Source: Candidatus Zixiibacteriota bacterium
Lineage (GTDB): Bacteria; Zixibacteria; MSB-5A5; GN15; FEB-12
NCBI GenBank assembly: GCA_040752815.1
Contig: JBFMGC010000004.1
Location: 66,551-130,550 of the forward strand
Direction: 5' to 3'
Length of the DNA: 64,000 bases
Made by a program: the position numbers and the translations under genes. Below, one piece after another: positions 16,076 through 26,038 of the stretch (the stretch's first letter is position 1; each line of letters begins with the position of its first letter). Below the pieces are notes generated by a model that had not been told where the DNA came from, searched no databases, and saw nothing but the letters and a program-made list of their open reading frames with translations.

Positions 16076-19000
16076 ATGAACCTCAGACTCTTCGCAGGCG
16101 CGCTGTTCCTGGCGAGCGTTTTTGCGGCCACCGCAGCTGCCCAGCAGGATCCGAAAGACGAGGGAGTTGCAGACTCCGCCTTTTTCGTAGTCCTGGAGCC
16201 GACAGTAGGCCTGGTGGACCAGGTCGTCACGGCTCAACTGTATTTCTTCAATACCCCGCAGAACCTGGCCAGCGTATCGGGCGGTTATCGTTGGGACAAT
16301 CCGAAGCTGGTGATGGATTCTGTACGGTGGTCTCCGGAAGCGATGGCGGCGTTCAACCTGACACAATTGGCCTATTACCGCAATAACCGGGACTCGACTA
16401 ACGCCAACCGGTACTTTCAGGCCACCGCACTACGCATTTTCGGTGACGGGCTGGTTGCCTCGGGAGCCCCAAAACTTATCGCCACGTATTATTTCCATGC
16501 CACTACCTGGACCAATTCAGACGCCTTCTGCATCGATACGGCGTCGTTTACTCCGCTCTTATTCGTGTCGACAGTCGGAAATGTGGAGTACAAACCGATT
16601 TTTCGCGGCCAAACGTGTGTCGGCCACGTGGTGACCGGGGTACTTCAGGCGAGTCCCACAACGCTCAACTTCACCGGTGTGGCCGGTGGTCCGGCTCCAC
16701 CGTCGCAGACGTTCAACATCTCCGAACAAGGTGGTGCGAATATACCGTACGTAGCGTCGAGCCCCGCATCGTGGTTTGATCTGACCAACGCTTCAGGCAC
16801 CACGCCGGCTGACGTAGGTGTCGCTATCGACATGACTGGTCTGGGCGCCGGCGATCACCAAAGCCTTATAACAGTCACGTCACCTGAGGCTACCAATCAG
16901 GTCACGGTGACAGTGAACCTGCACCTCGACCAGGCCAATCAGCCACCGGTACTGAATCCGATTGGTAACCGGGAAGTAGACGAGGCTCAACTCCTGCAGT
17001 TTGTAGTCAGCGCGACGGATCCGGACGCCCAGATTCCGGCGTTGACTACGTCGGCGCTGCCGAGCACCGCCAGTTTTATCGACAATGGCGACGGCACCGG
17101 GACGTTGTCCTGGACGCCGACATACGATGATCAGGGCGCGTACCCGGTAACTTTTACGGCATCGGACGGTGATCTGACCGACGAGGAGACAATCACGATC
17201 ACGGTCAATAACGTCAACCGCGCCCCACTGTTGGCAACCATCGACCCGCAACAAGTCAACGAGGGCGTGAATCTCACTTTTGGTGCGTCGGCTACCGATC
17301 CGGATCTCGACCCGCTGACACTGAGTGCCGTGGGTGCTCCTGCGGCGGCCTCGTTTACCGACCACGGTGACGGCACCGCCACTTTTAGCTGGACGCCGTC
17401 GAACACAGACGCCGGTCTGTATGATTTCTACGTTATTGCGTCCGACGGTAACCTGGCGGACAGCCAGTTGGTCAGTGTTCAGGTTATTGATGCCGATGGG
17501 TTCGTGGTCAACCCGCCGATGCTCAACTTCGAGGCGCGATTTAACAGCTCGGACCCGGCGCCGCAGTACTTCAACGTCTCCATAGGCGACGGCAGCAACG
17601 TCCAATTCCTGGTAAGCACCGCCGCTACCTGGATAACGCTCGACCCGACCGGCGCTACCACTCCGTCCGATATCGAAGTTACCGCTCGCATCACGGGCCT
17701 GGCGGCAGGTGATTATCACGACTCCATCCAGGTTGTGGAACAGGTCGGCGAGGCCGGCTCACCGGCAGCTTACGACCCGGTCTGGGTGCACGTGTTCTTT
17801 ACCGTGTACAACGAGCTTGCGGTCACAGCGACCAATCTGCAGCTGACGCAGTCGGAGGGTGCGCCGTCGCCTGCGAGTACGACTTTTACGGTCTACGAGC
17901 TCGGTGGCGACGCTATCGCCTTCACGGTTAGCTCGGAGGCCGATTGGTTCACCCTGAACCCGGCCGGCGGCACGACACCTCAGGAAGTGGTGGTCGCGGC
18001 AGCCTCCACCGATCTGGCGCCGGGCGACTACACCGATTCGATTGAGGTGGCATCAGCAGATGCGCCGAATTCGCCCTTGAAAGTTCATGTCAATCTGACC
18101 GTAACGCCGTGTCCCGGGTTCGCAGTTCCGGAAGTGGCATTCAGCCGCGAGGTATTCGTCGGGGAAACGGCTACTGTCGATGAAATGATCAATATCAACA
18201 GCTCGACAGAAGTAGAGATCCCCTGGTTTGCGATCCCGGCTACCTATTTCACCTTTGACCCCGAATTCGGCGACACCGAGTTTTCACCTCAAACACACAT
18301 GACCTACTCACGCCAGTTCGACAGCGAGGGTTCACATTCCGATACCGCGCGCATCATTGCCGCCTGGGGATCCGAAGATCCGGACTGTCCGTCGGAAATA
18401 TTGATTATCGTCAACGTTTCCGTTAATCGTGCTCCGAGCGCAGATACCGTCATAGTTATCAACACCCCGGCCGTTCCCGGACAGCGGGTGGGCGTGCCGG
18501 TGGTATTCAGCAACAGTTGCCGCCTGACCGGTCTGGGCCTGTCGCTCAACTGGACCGGCGGAATGGTTCTCGATTCGGTTTCTTTCGTTGGTTCGGTTAT
18601 TGCCTATGTCACCGATAAGACCGTCGCGATAAACAACGACCTGAACGATGTGACAATCGTCGCGTCAGTTGGCGCGGAACCGCAGGTGCCGATCGGTTCG
18701 CAGCAGCTTATGGCCACTCTCTGGTTCGCGCTTCGCCCCGAAATAGAGGCCGGCACGTACAGCTTCGGCCTCGGGGCTTACCCGCCGCTGTTGCCGGGCG
18801 ATGTCTATTTCTATCGTGACTGCGGTGAAGGTCAGGAGACCGAATTTCCGGAATACATCCCGGGCGCTATCATAGTCGGCACCACGTCCAACTACGTCTG
18901 CGGGTATGTGGTAGATCCGTTGGACAACGAAATCGAGGGCGCCACAGTTGAGCTCTGGGATGACTACCCGCTCACCGAGCCGCTGATGTCAACCATGTCT

Positions 19001-20659
19001 TCGAGTATTGGCGGGTTCGCTTTCGACGACATCATGATTATTCCGTTCGATCTGTATGCTTACAAAGACGGCTATTATCCCGGGTATGTGGAGGACATTA
19101 ACTTTGGCGACAAGGGCATCAAGATCGTTCTGACCCCGCTGCCGGAAACCGTGACACCTACTAGTCAGTGGGTCGACTACTTCTGTCCCGAGAATCCGGA
19201 AGGCGCCACCCTTTTCCTCGGCGTACCGGTTCCGGTGGGCGCGATAGTCGAAGCCTACACTCAAAACAACCTGCTGGTTGGTCAAACGATCGTCAGTGAG
19301 CGCGGCAAGTACGGTTTCATGCCGGTCTATCGCGCGAGTGACGAGTTCAATGACAATGGCGCCCGCACAGGCGATCAGATTCATTTCACCATCAACGGTA
19401 TGGATGCGGTTGCCACCGGCAACACGATTTATCCGGCGGACTACGCCCAGGTCGAGGTCTGCCTCGAAGTGCGCGGCACCACCGAAAAAGTGTGCGCGCT
19501 GGTCGAGGGCTGGAACCTGATCAGCTGGAACGTCAATACGACCAGCGATGACATTCTCGAAGTGCTTGCCCCGATTATGGATTATGTCGATGTCGTCCTC
19601 GGCTTCGAACAGGGCGGCCTGACTTTCGATCCGGACCTTCCGATGTTCTCCACCCTGTGGAATGTCGACCACCTGAGCGGCTACTGGGTGCGAATTGTCG
19701 GTATCGGCGAGATCGACCTCAACATCACCGGCTTGCCGGTACTGGAGACAACCCCGATTCCGCTCAGCCGCGGCTGGAACCTGGTCAGCTACCTCCGCGA
19801 GGAAAGCTGGGACGTGGAAACGGCGCTGATGAATGTGGATCACCTCACGCTGTTTGCCTACGGCTTCCCGAACGGTGAAATCCGGGTCTGGCAGCCGGGC
19901 GGACAGTTCAACCAGCTCGAGACCTTTGATCCGTGCAACGGCTACTGGATCAAGACCTCCAGCGCCGGTACACTGATTTACAGCGGCGCCGAGCTGGCGC
20001 CCGGCGAGGACCGGCCCATGATCGCCGAACAGGCGCTGTCCAGCGGCCCGGTGACCTCAACCAACTGGATCAACCTGTACTCGCGCGATTTGCGACTGGA
20101 CGGTCAGCGGGTGACCGCCGGTACGACGGTTCGGGCGTTCAGTGTCGACGGCGACCATCTGGCGGGCAGCTTTACCCTAACCACTGATGGCCAGTTCGGC
20201 TTCATGCCCGTTTATGCCGATGCCGCCGGCGAGAACCAGGTCGGTTTGAAAGCCGGCGATGAGTACTACCTGACGGTCAACGACATTCGTACTGTCGAGA
20301 CGCTGGTCTGGACCGGCAACGGCGACCGCATCGAAGTCACCGAACTTGCGGCGGCCAATTCGGGTGGCCAGGCTCTGCCGACCGGCTACTCGCTGGAGCA
20401 GAACTACCCGAACCCGTTTAACCCGAGCACGGTAATCGAATTCTCCGTGCCGGTTACCGGCTATGCCCGGCTCGAGATCTTCAACGTGCTGGGTGCGTCG
20501 GTAGCGGTGGTTTTCGACGGCCAGGCTCTGGCTGGTGAACACAAGATCGTGTGGGACGGCAAGGCCTCAGACGGCACGCCGACCGCGTCCGGTGTTTACT
20601 TCTATCGCCTGACTGCCGATAATTACACCGAAACCCGGAAGATGATGCTCCTCAAATAG
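16076..20659 (+). CDS. Giant multidomain surface protein with C-terminal sorting tail
   Basis: 1527 residues. A signal peptide (MNLRLFAGALFLASVFAATAAAQQ) is followed by a beta-rich N-terminal region. BACON-like units sit at about 186-284, 475-580 and 579-676, with two putative-Ig (cadherin-like) repeats at 287-380 and 381-471. A cohesin-like domain follows at about 788-938 (VGVPVVFSNSCRLTGLGLSLNW, LDSVSFVGS), then a carboxypeptidase-regulatory-like fold at 940-1021. Two copies of an unnamed module lie at 1030-1135 and 1328-1423, around a GWNLISWNV / GWNLVSYL duplicated region. The last 90 residues are the FlgD/T9SS type A-like tail (NYPNPFNPS, GVYFYRL, RKMMLLK). Likely a cell-surface or secreted scaffold; ligand unknown. 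Confidence 0.85.
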   Translation: MNLRLFAGALFLASVFAATAAAQQDPKDEGVADSAFFVVLEPTVGLVDQVVTAQLYFFNTPQNLASVSGGYRWDNPKLVMDSVRWSPEAMAAFNLTQLAYYRNNRDSTNANRYFQATALRIFGDGLVASGAPKLIATYYFHATTWTNSDAFCIDTASFTPLLFVSTVGNVEYKPIFRGQTCVGHVVTGVLQASPTTLNFTGVAGGPAPPSQTFNISEQGGANIPYVASSPASWFDLTNASGTTPADVGVAIDMTGLGAGDHQSLITVTSPEATNQVTVTVNLHLDQANQPPVLNPIGNREVDEAQLLQFVVSATDPDAQIPALTTSALPSTASFIDNGDGTGTLSWTPTYDDQGAYPVTFTASDGDLTDEETITITVNNVNRAPLLATIDPQQVNEGVNLTFGASATDPDLDPLTLSAVGAPAAASFTDHGDGTATFSWTPSNTDAGLYDFYVIASDGNLADSQLVSVQVIDADGFVVNPPMLNFEARFNSSDPAPQYFNVSIGDGSNVQFLVSTAATWITLDPTGATTPSDIEVTARITGLAAGDYHDSIQVVEQVGEAGSPAAYDPVWVHVFFTVYNELAVTATNLQLTQSEGAPSPASTTFTVYELGGDAIAFTVSSEADWFTLNPAGGTTPQEVVVAAASTDLAPGDYTDSIEVASADAPNSPLKVHVNLTVTPCPGFAVPEVAFSREVFVGETATVDEMININSSTEVEIPWFAIPATYFTFDPEFGDTEFSPQTHMTYSRQFDSEGSHSDTARIIAAWGSEDPDCPSEILIIVNVSVNRAPSADTVIVINTPAVPGQRVGVPVVFSNSCRLTGLGLSLNWTGGMVLDSVSFVGSVIAYVTDKTVAINNDLNDVTIVASVGAEPQVPIGSQQLMATLWFALRPEIEAGTYSFGLGAYPPLLPGDVYFYRDCGEGQETEFPEYIPGAIIVGTTSNYVCGYVVDPLDNEIEGATVELWDDYPLTEPLMSTMSSSIGGFAFDDIMIIPFDLYAYKDGYYPGYVEDINFGDKGIKIVLTPLPETVTPTSQWVDYFCPENPEGATLFLGVPVPVGAIVEAYTQNNLLVGQTIVSERGKYGFMPVYRASDEFNDNGARTGDQIHFTINGMDAVATGNTIYPADYAQVEVCLEVRGTTEKVCALVEGWNLISWNVNTTSDDILEVLAPIMDYVDVVLGFEQGGLTFDPDLPMFSTLWNVDHLSGYWVRIVGIGEIDLNITGLPVLETTPIPLSRGWNLVSYLREESWDVETALMNVDHLTLFAYGFPNGEIRVWQPGGQFNQLETFDPCNGYWIKTSSAGTLIYSGAELAPGEDRPMIAEQALSSGPVTSTNWINLYSRDLRLDGQRVTAGTTVRAFSVDGDHLAGSFTLTTDGQFGFMPVYADAAGENQVGLKAGDEYYLTVNDIRTVETLVWTGNGDRIEVTELAAANSGGQALPTGYSLEQNYPNPFNPSTVIEFSVPVTGYARLEIFNVLGASVAVVFDGQALAGEHKIVWDGKASDGTPTASGVYFYRLTADNYTETRKMMLLK

Positions 20660-20687
20660 AAGCGTCGCTTCGGGAACACAAGTCTAA

Positions 20688-20721
20688 TGACCCGGCCGAG
20701 GCCCTGCAGGCGGCCGGGTCA
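20688..20721 (+). terminator. Perfect 11-bp hairpin between two surface-protein genes
   Basis: TGACCCGGCCG (20688-20698) / CGGCCGGGTCA (20711-20721). No U-run follows, so it may stabilise the upstream mRNA end or attenuate read-through into the next gene rather than fully terminate. Confidence 0.5.
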
Positions 20722-20739
20722 CAGCAGAATGGTGAAATT

Positions 20740-21795
20740 GTGAAACGGTATTTCCTGAAACTGGCAGTCGCGGCAATGTTCTCAGTCGGGCTCGGAATTG
20801 CAGCCGAGGCGCAGACAATCTATCCGACCCCGTTTTTTACGTCGTTCGCGGACACCATGATTGCGTCGACTTACAATGGTCAGCCGCTCGTGGTAGGCTC
20901 GATCATCCAGGCCTATGACCAGGCGGGCACTTACTGCGGAGTGGACACGGTCCGCTGGAACGTGGACAGCACCCAGGCCATTTTCGGGTACTTTTCAGTG
21001 TACGGCGATGATCCCAACACGCCCGTACTCGATGAAGGGGCGACCTCGGGTGAGACGATTTCGTTCCGGATCAACGGGCGCGCGGCCACGGTTACTGCCG
21101 GGGATCCCACCTGGAGCGACCAAACGCTCAAGTCGGTGACGCTCTCGGCGTCCGCCACAATCGCCATGACCGGTCTTACGCTACCGGGCGATACGCTGGT
21201 TGTGCCGGGCGACACCGCCGTATTTCGCGTGCAGGTGCGCAACGACGGTGACGGGACAGACTTTTACGGTGTGAGGATGTCTATGTCGATGCCGGGCGGG
21301 CCAGGGCCATTCGACTGGGAGGCGTTTCCGCCGGACACCGTCGTTTATGCCGATGCCGGCCAGACGGTGTGGGTGTATTTCTCGGCGCGGGCGCCGGTTT
21401 TCAGCGCCGACACGACCAATACCATAACCTACAAGGTCTTCTCGCACCTGGACACGACCGTTAACGTCACCGGCAGCTTTAACCTGATAATGACGCTCAC
21501 CGATGTTGACGAATACGATCCGAATTTGCCGGGTTCGTTCGCTCTCTTCCAGAACTACCCGAACCCGTTTAACCCGACTACGACAATTGCCTACCGACTT
21601 AACTCCGCAACCTACGTTCGGCTGGACGTATACGATGTGCTCGGTCGGGTGGTGGAGAGAGTAGACCTGGGCTGGTTGTCGCCGGGCGACGGCGAAATCG
21701 TCTATGACGGCTCGGAACTGGCCAGCGGAGTCTACTTCTACCGCCTTACCACCGAGGCCTCGAGTCGAACCAGAAAAATGATACTCCTCAAGTAG
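20740..21795 (+). CDS. Secreted protein with sorting tail and shared module
   Basis: 351 residues, GTG start. Signal peptide MKRYFLKLAVAAMFSVGLGIAAEAQ. Residues 27-130 are a copy of the module also found twice in the preceding protein (G..VGSIIQAY, GYFSVYGDD, GATSGETISFRING). A central Ig-like region (VPGDTAVFRVQVRNDGDG) follows. The tail is again FlgD/T9SS-like (NYPNPFNPT, SGVYFYRLTT, RKMILLK). Close spacing to the preceding gene and the shared module suggest a common system. A U-rich terminator follows. Confidence 0.83.
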   Translation: MKRYFLKLAVAAMFSVGLGIAAEAQTIYPTPFFTSFADTMIASTYNGQPLVVGSIIQAYDQAGTYCGVDTVRWNVDSTQAIFGYFSVYGDDPNTPVLDEGATSGETISFRINGRAATVTAGDPTWSDQTLKSVTLSASATIAMTGLTLPGDTLVVPGDTAVFRVQVRNDGDGTDFYGVRMSMSMPGGPGPFDWEAFPPDTVVYADAGQTVWVYFSARAPVFSADTTNTITYKVFSHLDTTVNVTGSFNLIMTLTDVDEYDPNLPGSFALFQNYPNPFNPTTTIAYRLNSATYVRLDVYDVLGRVVERVDLGWLSPGDGEIVYDGSELASGVYFYRLTTEASSRTRKMILLK

Positions 21796-21825
21796 TATCA
21801 ACCCGCATCATCGACCGGGTGAAGG

Positions 21826-21856
21826 CCCCTCGATCCGTTCGAGGGGTCTTTTTTTT
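21826..21856 (+). terminator. Intrinsic terminator
   Basis: CCCCTCGA (21826-21833) / TCGAGGGG (21839-21846), followed by CTTTTTTTT. Classical Rho-independent terminator after the two surface-protein genes. Confidence 0.9.
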
Positions 21857-21959
21857 GTTTCTCAGCGCAACGAACCGGGTATATTGCCTCGGATTTGGAT
21901 TTGCAGCTCACGAATGGACAGGACTTCGTCGCACCGCATTTGACCTGCAGGGTACACCG

Positions 21960-22964
21960 GTGTCTCTTCAAATAAAAGTAGTCGGCCGGACTGATATCGG
22001 GCTGGTGCGCCCGGGCAATGAGGACTGCCTGCATCTTGATGAAAGGAACCACGTATACGCGGTTTGCGACGGCATGGGCGGCCACCAGGCCGGTGAGGTG
22101 GCCTCGATGATGGCCTCCGACATCATCCACCAGGCGTTTACACAGTTCAGCAGCGAATTGCTCGACTATCCTCTTCTCAGCGTCGGTCGCACTCTGCCAC
22201 CGAGCGGCGATCTTTTACTGAAGTCCATTCGCCTGGCCAACCGCGCAGTTTACAACAAGGCGATGAGCAGCCCGACGCTCACCGGCATGGGCACGACCAT
22301 CGTGGCGGCGGCGTTCGAGGCGGATGTCATGTCGGTTGCCCATGTAGGCGACAGCCGGGCCTACCGCCTCGGCGAGCGCGCTCTTGAACCGCTGACACGG
22401 GATCACTCCTGGGTCGCTGAGATACAAGCCAGCCACAACATGTCGGAAGAGGAAGCGACGTCGTTTGTAGGCAAGAACGTAATTACTCGCGCTCTCGGAG
22501 TGCGGGCGACTGTCGAGGCGGACTTTCGAATTATCAAAGTAAAACCGGGCGACCAGTTCCTTCTCTGCTCAGACGGACTCTGCGGATATGCCGATGATGA
22601 TGAGATATTCGACGTTGCGTCGAGATTCAGAGCCAATCTGGCCGAGATGATCGATGCCCTGATACAGATGGCCAACGATCGTGGCGGATCGGACAACGTA
22701 ACCGTGATAGCGTTGCAGGTGCTGGGGATAAGGGAGTCGCCCCTGCCTGAGGTGTCGGTATTTACTCTCAAAGAAGAGACCCCGGAGACTGTTGCCGCGG
22801 AAGATCGCTGGCTGGCAAGATTGGCCGAGGCCGCGCCGGAGAGACGACCGCCCCAGGGCGGGAAGTTGTCCAAGGCGGGCGGGAGTAAAATCGTCCTGCT
22901 GCTGATCTTTCTCGTTTTCGCGGTTGCCGCCGTGCTGATTATCTGGTTCCTGCCTCAGAAATGA
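21960..22964 (+). CDS. PP2C-type Ser/Thr protein phosphatase with C-terminal membrane anchor
   Basis: 334 residues. The PP2C/PPM motifs occur in order: TDIGLVRPGNEDC, CDGMGGHQAGE, GTTIVAA, AHVGDSRAYRL, TRDHSW, ITRALG, FLLCSDGL, GGSDNVTVI. The Asp residues for the metal centre are present. The final 25 residues are one membrane helix (IVLLLIFLVFAVAAVLIIWFL), so the enzyme is tethered with its catalytic domain in the cytoplasm. An ATG farther upstream overlaps the preceding terminator; the GTG at 21960 matches the family's start and lies about 80 bases after a TATATT at 21877. No Hanks-type kinase is nearby. Confidence 0.9.
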   Translation: MSLQIKVVGRTDIGLVRPGNEDCLHLDERNHVYAVCDGMGGHQAGEVASMMASDIIHQAFTQFSSELLDYPLLSVGRTLPPSGDLLLKSIRLANRAVYNKAMSSPTLTGMGTTIVAAAFEADVMSVAHVGDSRAYRLGERALEPLTRDHSWVAEIQASHNMSEEEATSFVGKNVITRALGVRATVEADFRIIKVKPGDQFLLCSDGLCGYADDDEIFDVASRFRANLAEMIDALIQMANDRGGSDNVTVIALQVLGIRESPLPEVSVFTLKEETPETVAAEDRWLARLAEAAPERRPPQGGKLSKAGGSKIVLLLIFLVFAVAAVLIIWFLPQK

Positions 22965-23022
22965 GTCGCACTCCAGGTTTTCGGCTGGTCTTGCGCCAGG
23001 AACGGCACGCGGATCAAAACAG

Positions 23023-23051
23023 TTGACAAGGGAGGCCGCGATGGCGAGATT
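23023..23051 (+). promoter_or_regulatory. Likely tRNA promoter
   Basis: TTGACA (23023-23028), 17-base spacer, GAGATT (23046-23051). The -10 is weak (3 of 6), but the position 25 bases before a tRNA supports it. Confidence 0.4.
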
Positions 23052-23075
23052 CCGCCTGCACAAGTCAGTAGAAAT

Positions 23076-23149
<74 letters not shown>

Positions 23150-23178
23150 TTTTATCGTCCCGTCCTTCTTCCCCTGAC

Positions 23179-25914
23179 TTACAGACAAGAACTCAACGCG
23201 GCCCCTGATATGAATAGATGGTCGATCAGCGTGGTGATATCGCCGATCGACAGGTCCTCGAAAACGGGGTACCGTCCACCCGACTGGTTGATATCCCCTT
23301 CCTGCAAACAGGCCAGCGGCGCCCCGCCGAGAAACAAGTAATCTATCATTGCGGTGACATCGCCGATCGTCGGGGCATCTCCTCCCGAGTTGTTGGCATC
23401 GCCGACCATACCGACACAGCACGAGGCATCGACTCCATCGCAGTCCTGGTCGATGCCGTCGTCGGGCAAGTCTTGAGCATCCGGATTGCGAGAAGGATCG
23501 GCATCGTCGCAGTCCTGGGCATTATCGGAGGTACCTTCGGCACAGGCCGCACCAAACTGCATGTACCCCGGATCACCCATCATACCAAAGTCATCCAGGT
23601 CGGCATCCGGATAGCATACAACCACCTGGCAGGCCGGGTACTGGCTCAGATCGGATGGCGTGAACTCCAGCGATATCCCGCCGCCGGCGGACAGCCCGAC
23701 GATGCCGTCGAGCGGCTCGACTTTCTTGTATGTCATCGTGATCACACCGCCGAAGTACATCTGCAGCTGCATGGAAACAACATTGGTGCCGGAGTGTTCC
23801 GGGACATCTTCCCAGGTCACGACCAGGCGATTGCTGTACTTCGCGTATGTCACCTGGCCACCCTCGGCGGGATCGAGGTCATCCCAAAAAACAGAGACAC
23901 GCGCGGGCGACGCAAAATGCTCGTCGAGCGATTCGCTCCAGTCGCTATTCCCTGTCGCAAAAGTGACGAATCCGTTGCTGCCGACATAGACCGTGCTGTA
24001 TGCGGTGCCGTACAGCAGTACCTGATCCCCGCCCAGAGAGACCGGCGCGAAGCTGTCGTCGGTCAACCCGAGTGCTATATGCCCCTCTGGTGTAGTGAGG
24101 AAGTCGGGCGAATCGATTAGGCACGCATGGTAGAGACTGGCCGATTCATCCGGAATCAGCGCCAGCGTTTTTCCTTCCAGCGGAAATCCCGAAGTGAACT
24201 GCTGAGTGAAGAAATCGGGCGTGCCGGTTGTTGTGAATTCGAAGCAATTGCCGCCGTTGTCGTCCTCGCTCATATTTCCGGCCTCATCGGTCGCCTGCAC
24301 GATGAAGCGATAGCTGGTGGCGGGAGTTAGCGAAACCAGCGATATCTGGTGGCTGGTAGCAATCGTGCCCGCGACCGAGTTGGTGTAGCTGCCGCAGGCA
24401 GTTCCAAGCATGACCCGTCCCGCCGCCGACTCGTCGGTGACAAACTCGACCGTGACCCACGTTCCGCCCACCGCCGCCACCGTGACAGCAGAAATCATGG
24501 GTGGCAAACAATCCGCAGTTACCGATGCCTCCACCGTAGCAGGAGTACCGCCCCCATGGTCGGCATCAAAATAAACTGCCGTGACCGCAGTACCGTGTGA
24601 AACTTGGATGACTCCGTCATGCGGTACGACAGTTCCGCTCCCCGCAACTATTGAATCCACGAATACGGCTGACAACGGCGCGGTTTCATCGAGAACGACC
24701 TGTTCCGAGTCCGCAGCCGACGTAACGACCAGCATGCTGTAGCTGCCTTGCCCGGCCAGATCAAGATCGCGCAACTCGATTGCCAGGCGATCATTGCAGG
24801 ACAACACCGCAGAGCCGAGAGAAACCTCACCTGCTGAGGTAATCAGGAGTGGTATGAACCCGGCGACTGATTCGATCTTGCTGATTTCTTCGAAACGAAG
24901 TCCCGAACCCGTATTCCCCGTATTGGGCACGACATTCGACCGGGCGCAGCCGCCGGTATATACGAAATCGGGCGCGCCCCGGACTAATATACCTTCGATC
25001 TGCCAGGTGTTCGTGTTGACCACCATCGAACCGGAATTGCCACCGTAGGTATCCGTGTTGGCCTGGAACCAGGGCGTGGTCCCGCGATTGTCTTTTACCT
25101 CGGCGCCGGCGGCGGCTTTCATGGGAAGCACGGTCGGGTGGCCGAGCACCACCAGCGGTTCGCCGTTGTCCACCAACCCGCTCCGCCGGATCGGTATCGG
25201 TGTGCGCCCGACCACTGGACGGTCAAGCCGGACCACGCAGTGATCGAGATCCCCGGAATACCGGCGATCGATCACCTCGGAGCAGAAGTATATGTTGTCC
25301 TCCGACACGATTGGCACCGGCGGTGTCAAAGAATCAACCTGCTCGAAGCCAAACAGGAAAGCTATCCCCCCACATGCGCTGAGGCAGTGGCCAGCGGTAA
25401 CGACAATATCTGGCGCCACCAGAAACCCCGAACAAAAGCCGATTCTGCGCTGCCCGGCAAAGCGCTCTCCGGCGCAGAGCGGAAGACCGCCCTGGATTGT
25501 CCAGGGACTCGTACTCAGGGTGTAGGTACCATTGCCATTATAGCTGACTTCGTATGACTGGATAACCACGCAGGTAGCCTGGGCAAGTTTCAATTGATTG
25601 GGATCGGTGAGAGTGTAGATATCGCGGCGGTCGTCATCGCCGTATATGACACCGGGGCTCTCGCCAACAGTCGGCGTTACGCCGGCGGCCGCGGCTTTAA
25701 GGTAGAACAGTGAGTCAATGTAACCGCGCACGGAATCGATCCCCGAAAGCCCTGAAGTGCCCCCGTAATACCAACTGCCGGGGGTCTTACCGAAGGGTAC
25801 AGCGGGAGAGGATGGATCTTCGGCCCTCACCGCCAGTGCCATGAGCAGGATGATAGCGAGGACGGTGACAATGAAGTTGCTGATGCGGTTTGTCGTCACA
25901 GTTATCTCATACAA
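23179..25914 (-). CDS. Secreted trypsin-like serine protease with dockerin-like tail
   Basis: 911 residues. The signal segment is at 12-32 (NFIVTVLAIILLMALAVRA). The S1-type peptidase domain lies at about 130-360 with all three catalytic motifs: TAGHC (His), DLDHCVVRLD (Asp) and YGGNSGS (Ser). A fibronectin-type region follows (TWVTVEFVTDESAAGRV), then a beta-rich domain around 590-790 and a MopE-like metal-binding stretch (DCDDADPSRNPDAQDLPDDGIDQDCDG). The tail has two dockerin-like halves, GDANNSGGDAPTIGDVTAMI and DINQSGG...IGDITTLIDHLFISG. Likely an extracellular or surface protease attached through the tail. Confidence 0.85.
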   Translation of the reverse strand: MYEITVTTNRISNFIVTVLAIILLMALAVRAEDPSSPAVPFGKTPGSWYYGGTSGLSGIDSVRGYIDSLFYLKAAAAGVTPTVGESPGVIYGDDDRRDIYTLTDPNQLKLAQATCVVIQSYEVSYNGNGTYTLSTSPWTIQGGLPLCAGERFAGQRRIGFCSGFLVAPDIVVTAGHCLSACGGIAFLFGFEQVDSLTPPVPIVSEDNIYFCSEVIDRRYSGDLDHCVVRLDRPVVGRTPIPIRRSGLVDNGEPLVVLGHPTVLPMKAAAGAEVKDNRGTTPWFQANTDTYGGNSGSMVVNTNTWQIEGILVRGAPDFVYTGGCARSNVVPNTGNTGSGLRFEEISKIESVAGFIPLLITSAGEVSLGSAVLSCNDRLAIELRDLDLAGQGSYSMLVVTSAADSEQVVLDETAPLSAVFVDSIVAGSGTVVPHDGVIQVSHGTAVTAVYFDADHGGGTPATVEASVTADCLPPMISAVTVAAVGGTWVTVEFVTDESAAGRVMLGTACGSYTNSVAGTIATSHQISLVSLTPATSYRFIVQATDEAGNMSEDDNGGNCFEFTTTGTPDFFTQQFTSGFPLEGKTLALIPDESASLYHACLIDSPDFLTTPEGHIALGLTDDSFAPVSLGGDQVLLYGTAYSTVYVGSNGFVTFATGNSDWSESLDEHFASPARVSVFWDDLDPAEGGQVTYAKYSNRLVVTWEDVPEHSGTNVVSMQLQMYFGGVITMTYKKVEPLDGIVGLSAGGGISLEFTPSDLSQYPACQVVVCYPDADLDDFGMMGDPGYMQFGAACAEGTSDNAQDCDDADPSRNPDAQDLPDDGIDQDCDGVDASCCVGMVGDANNSGGDAPTIGDVTAMIDYLFLGGAPLACLQEGDINQSGGRYPVFEDLSIGDITTLIDHLFISGAALSSCL

Positions 25915-25954
25915 CGCAGGGGTCTTAGGCTAACTGAGTCGTCAGTATAGCGGG

Positions 25955-25978
25955 ACCTGACCGGAATATCTGTCAGGT
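25955..25978. promoter_or_regulatory. Inverted repeat upstream of the protease gene
   Basis: ACCTGAC (25955-25961) / GTCAGGT (25972-25978), 10-base loop, about 40 bases before the protease start. Possible operator or leader hairpin. On the minus strand TATACT lies between it and the gene, but no good -35 at proper distance was found. Confidence 0.3.
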
Positions 25979-26038
25979 AATATAATCGAGAATCGGAGAT
26001 TCGCAACAACTGCTGGGGACCCGCGAGACCTGGGCGAT

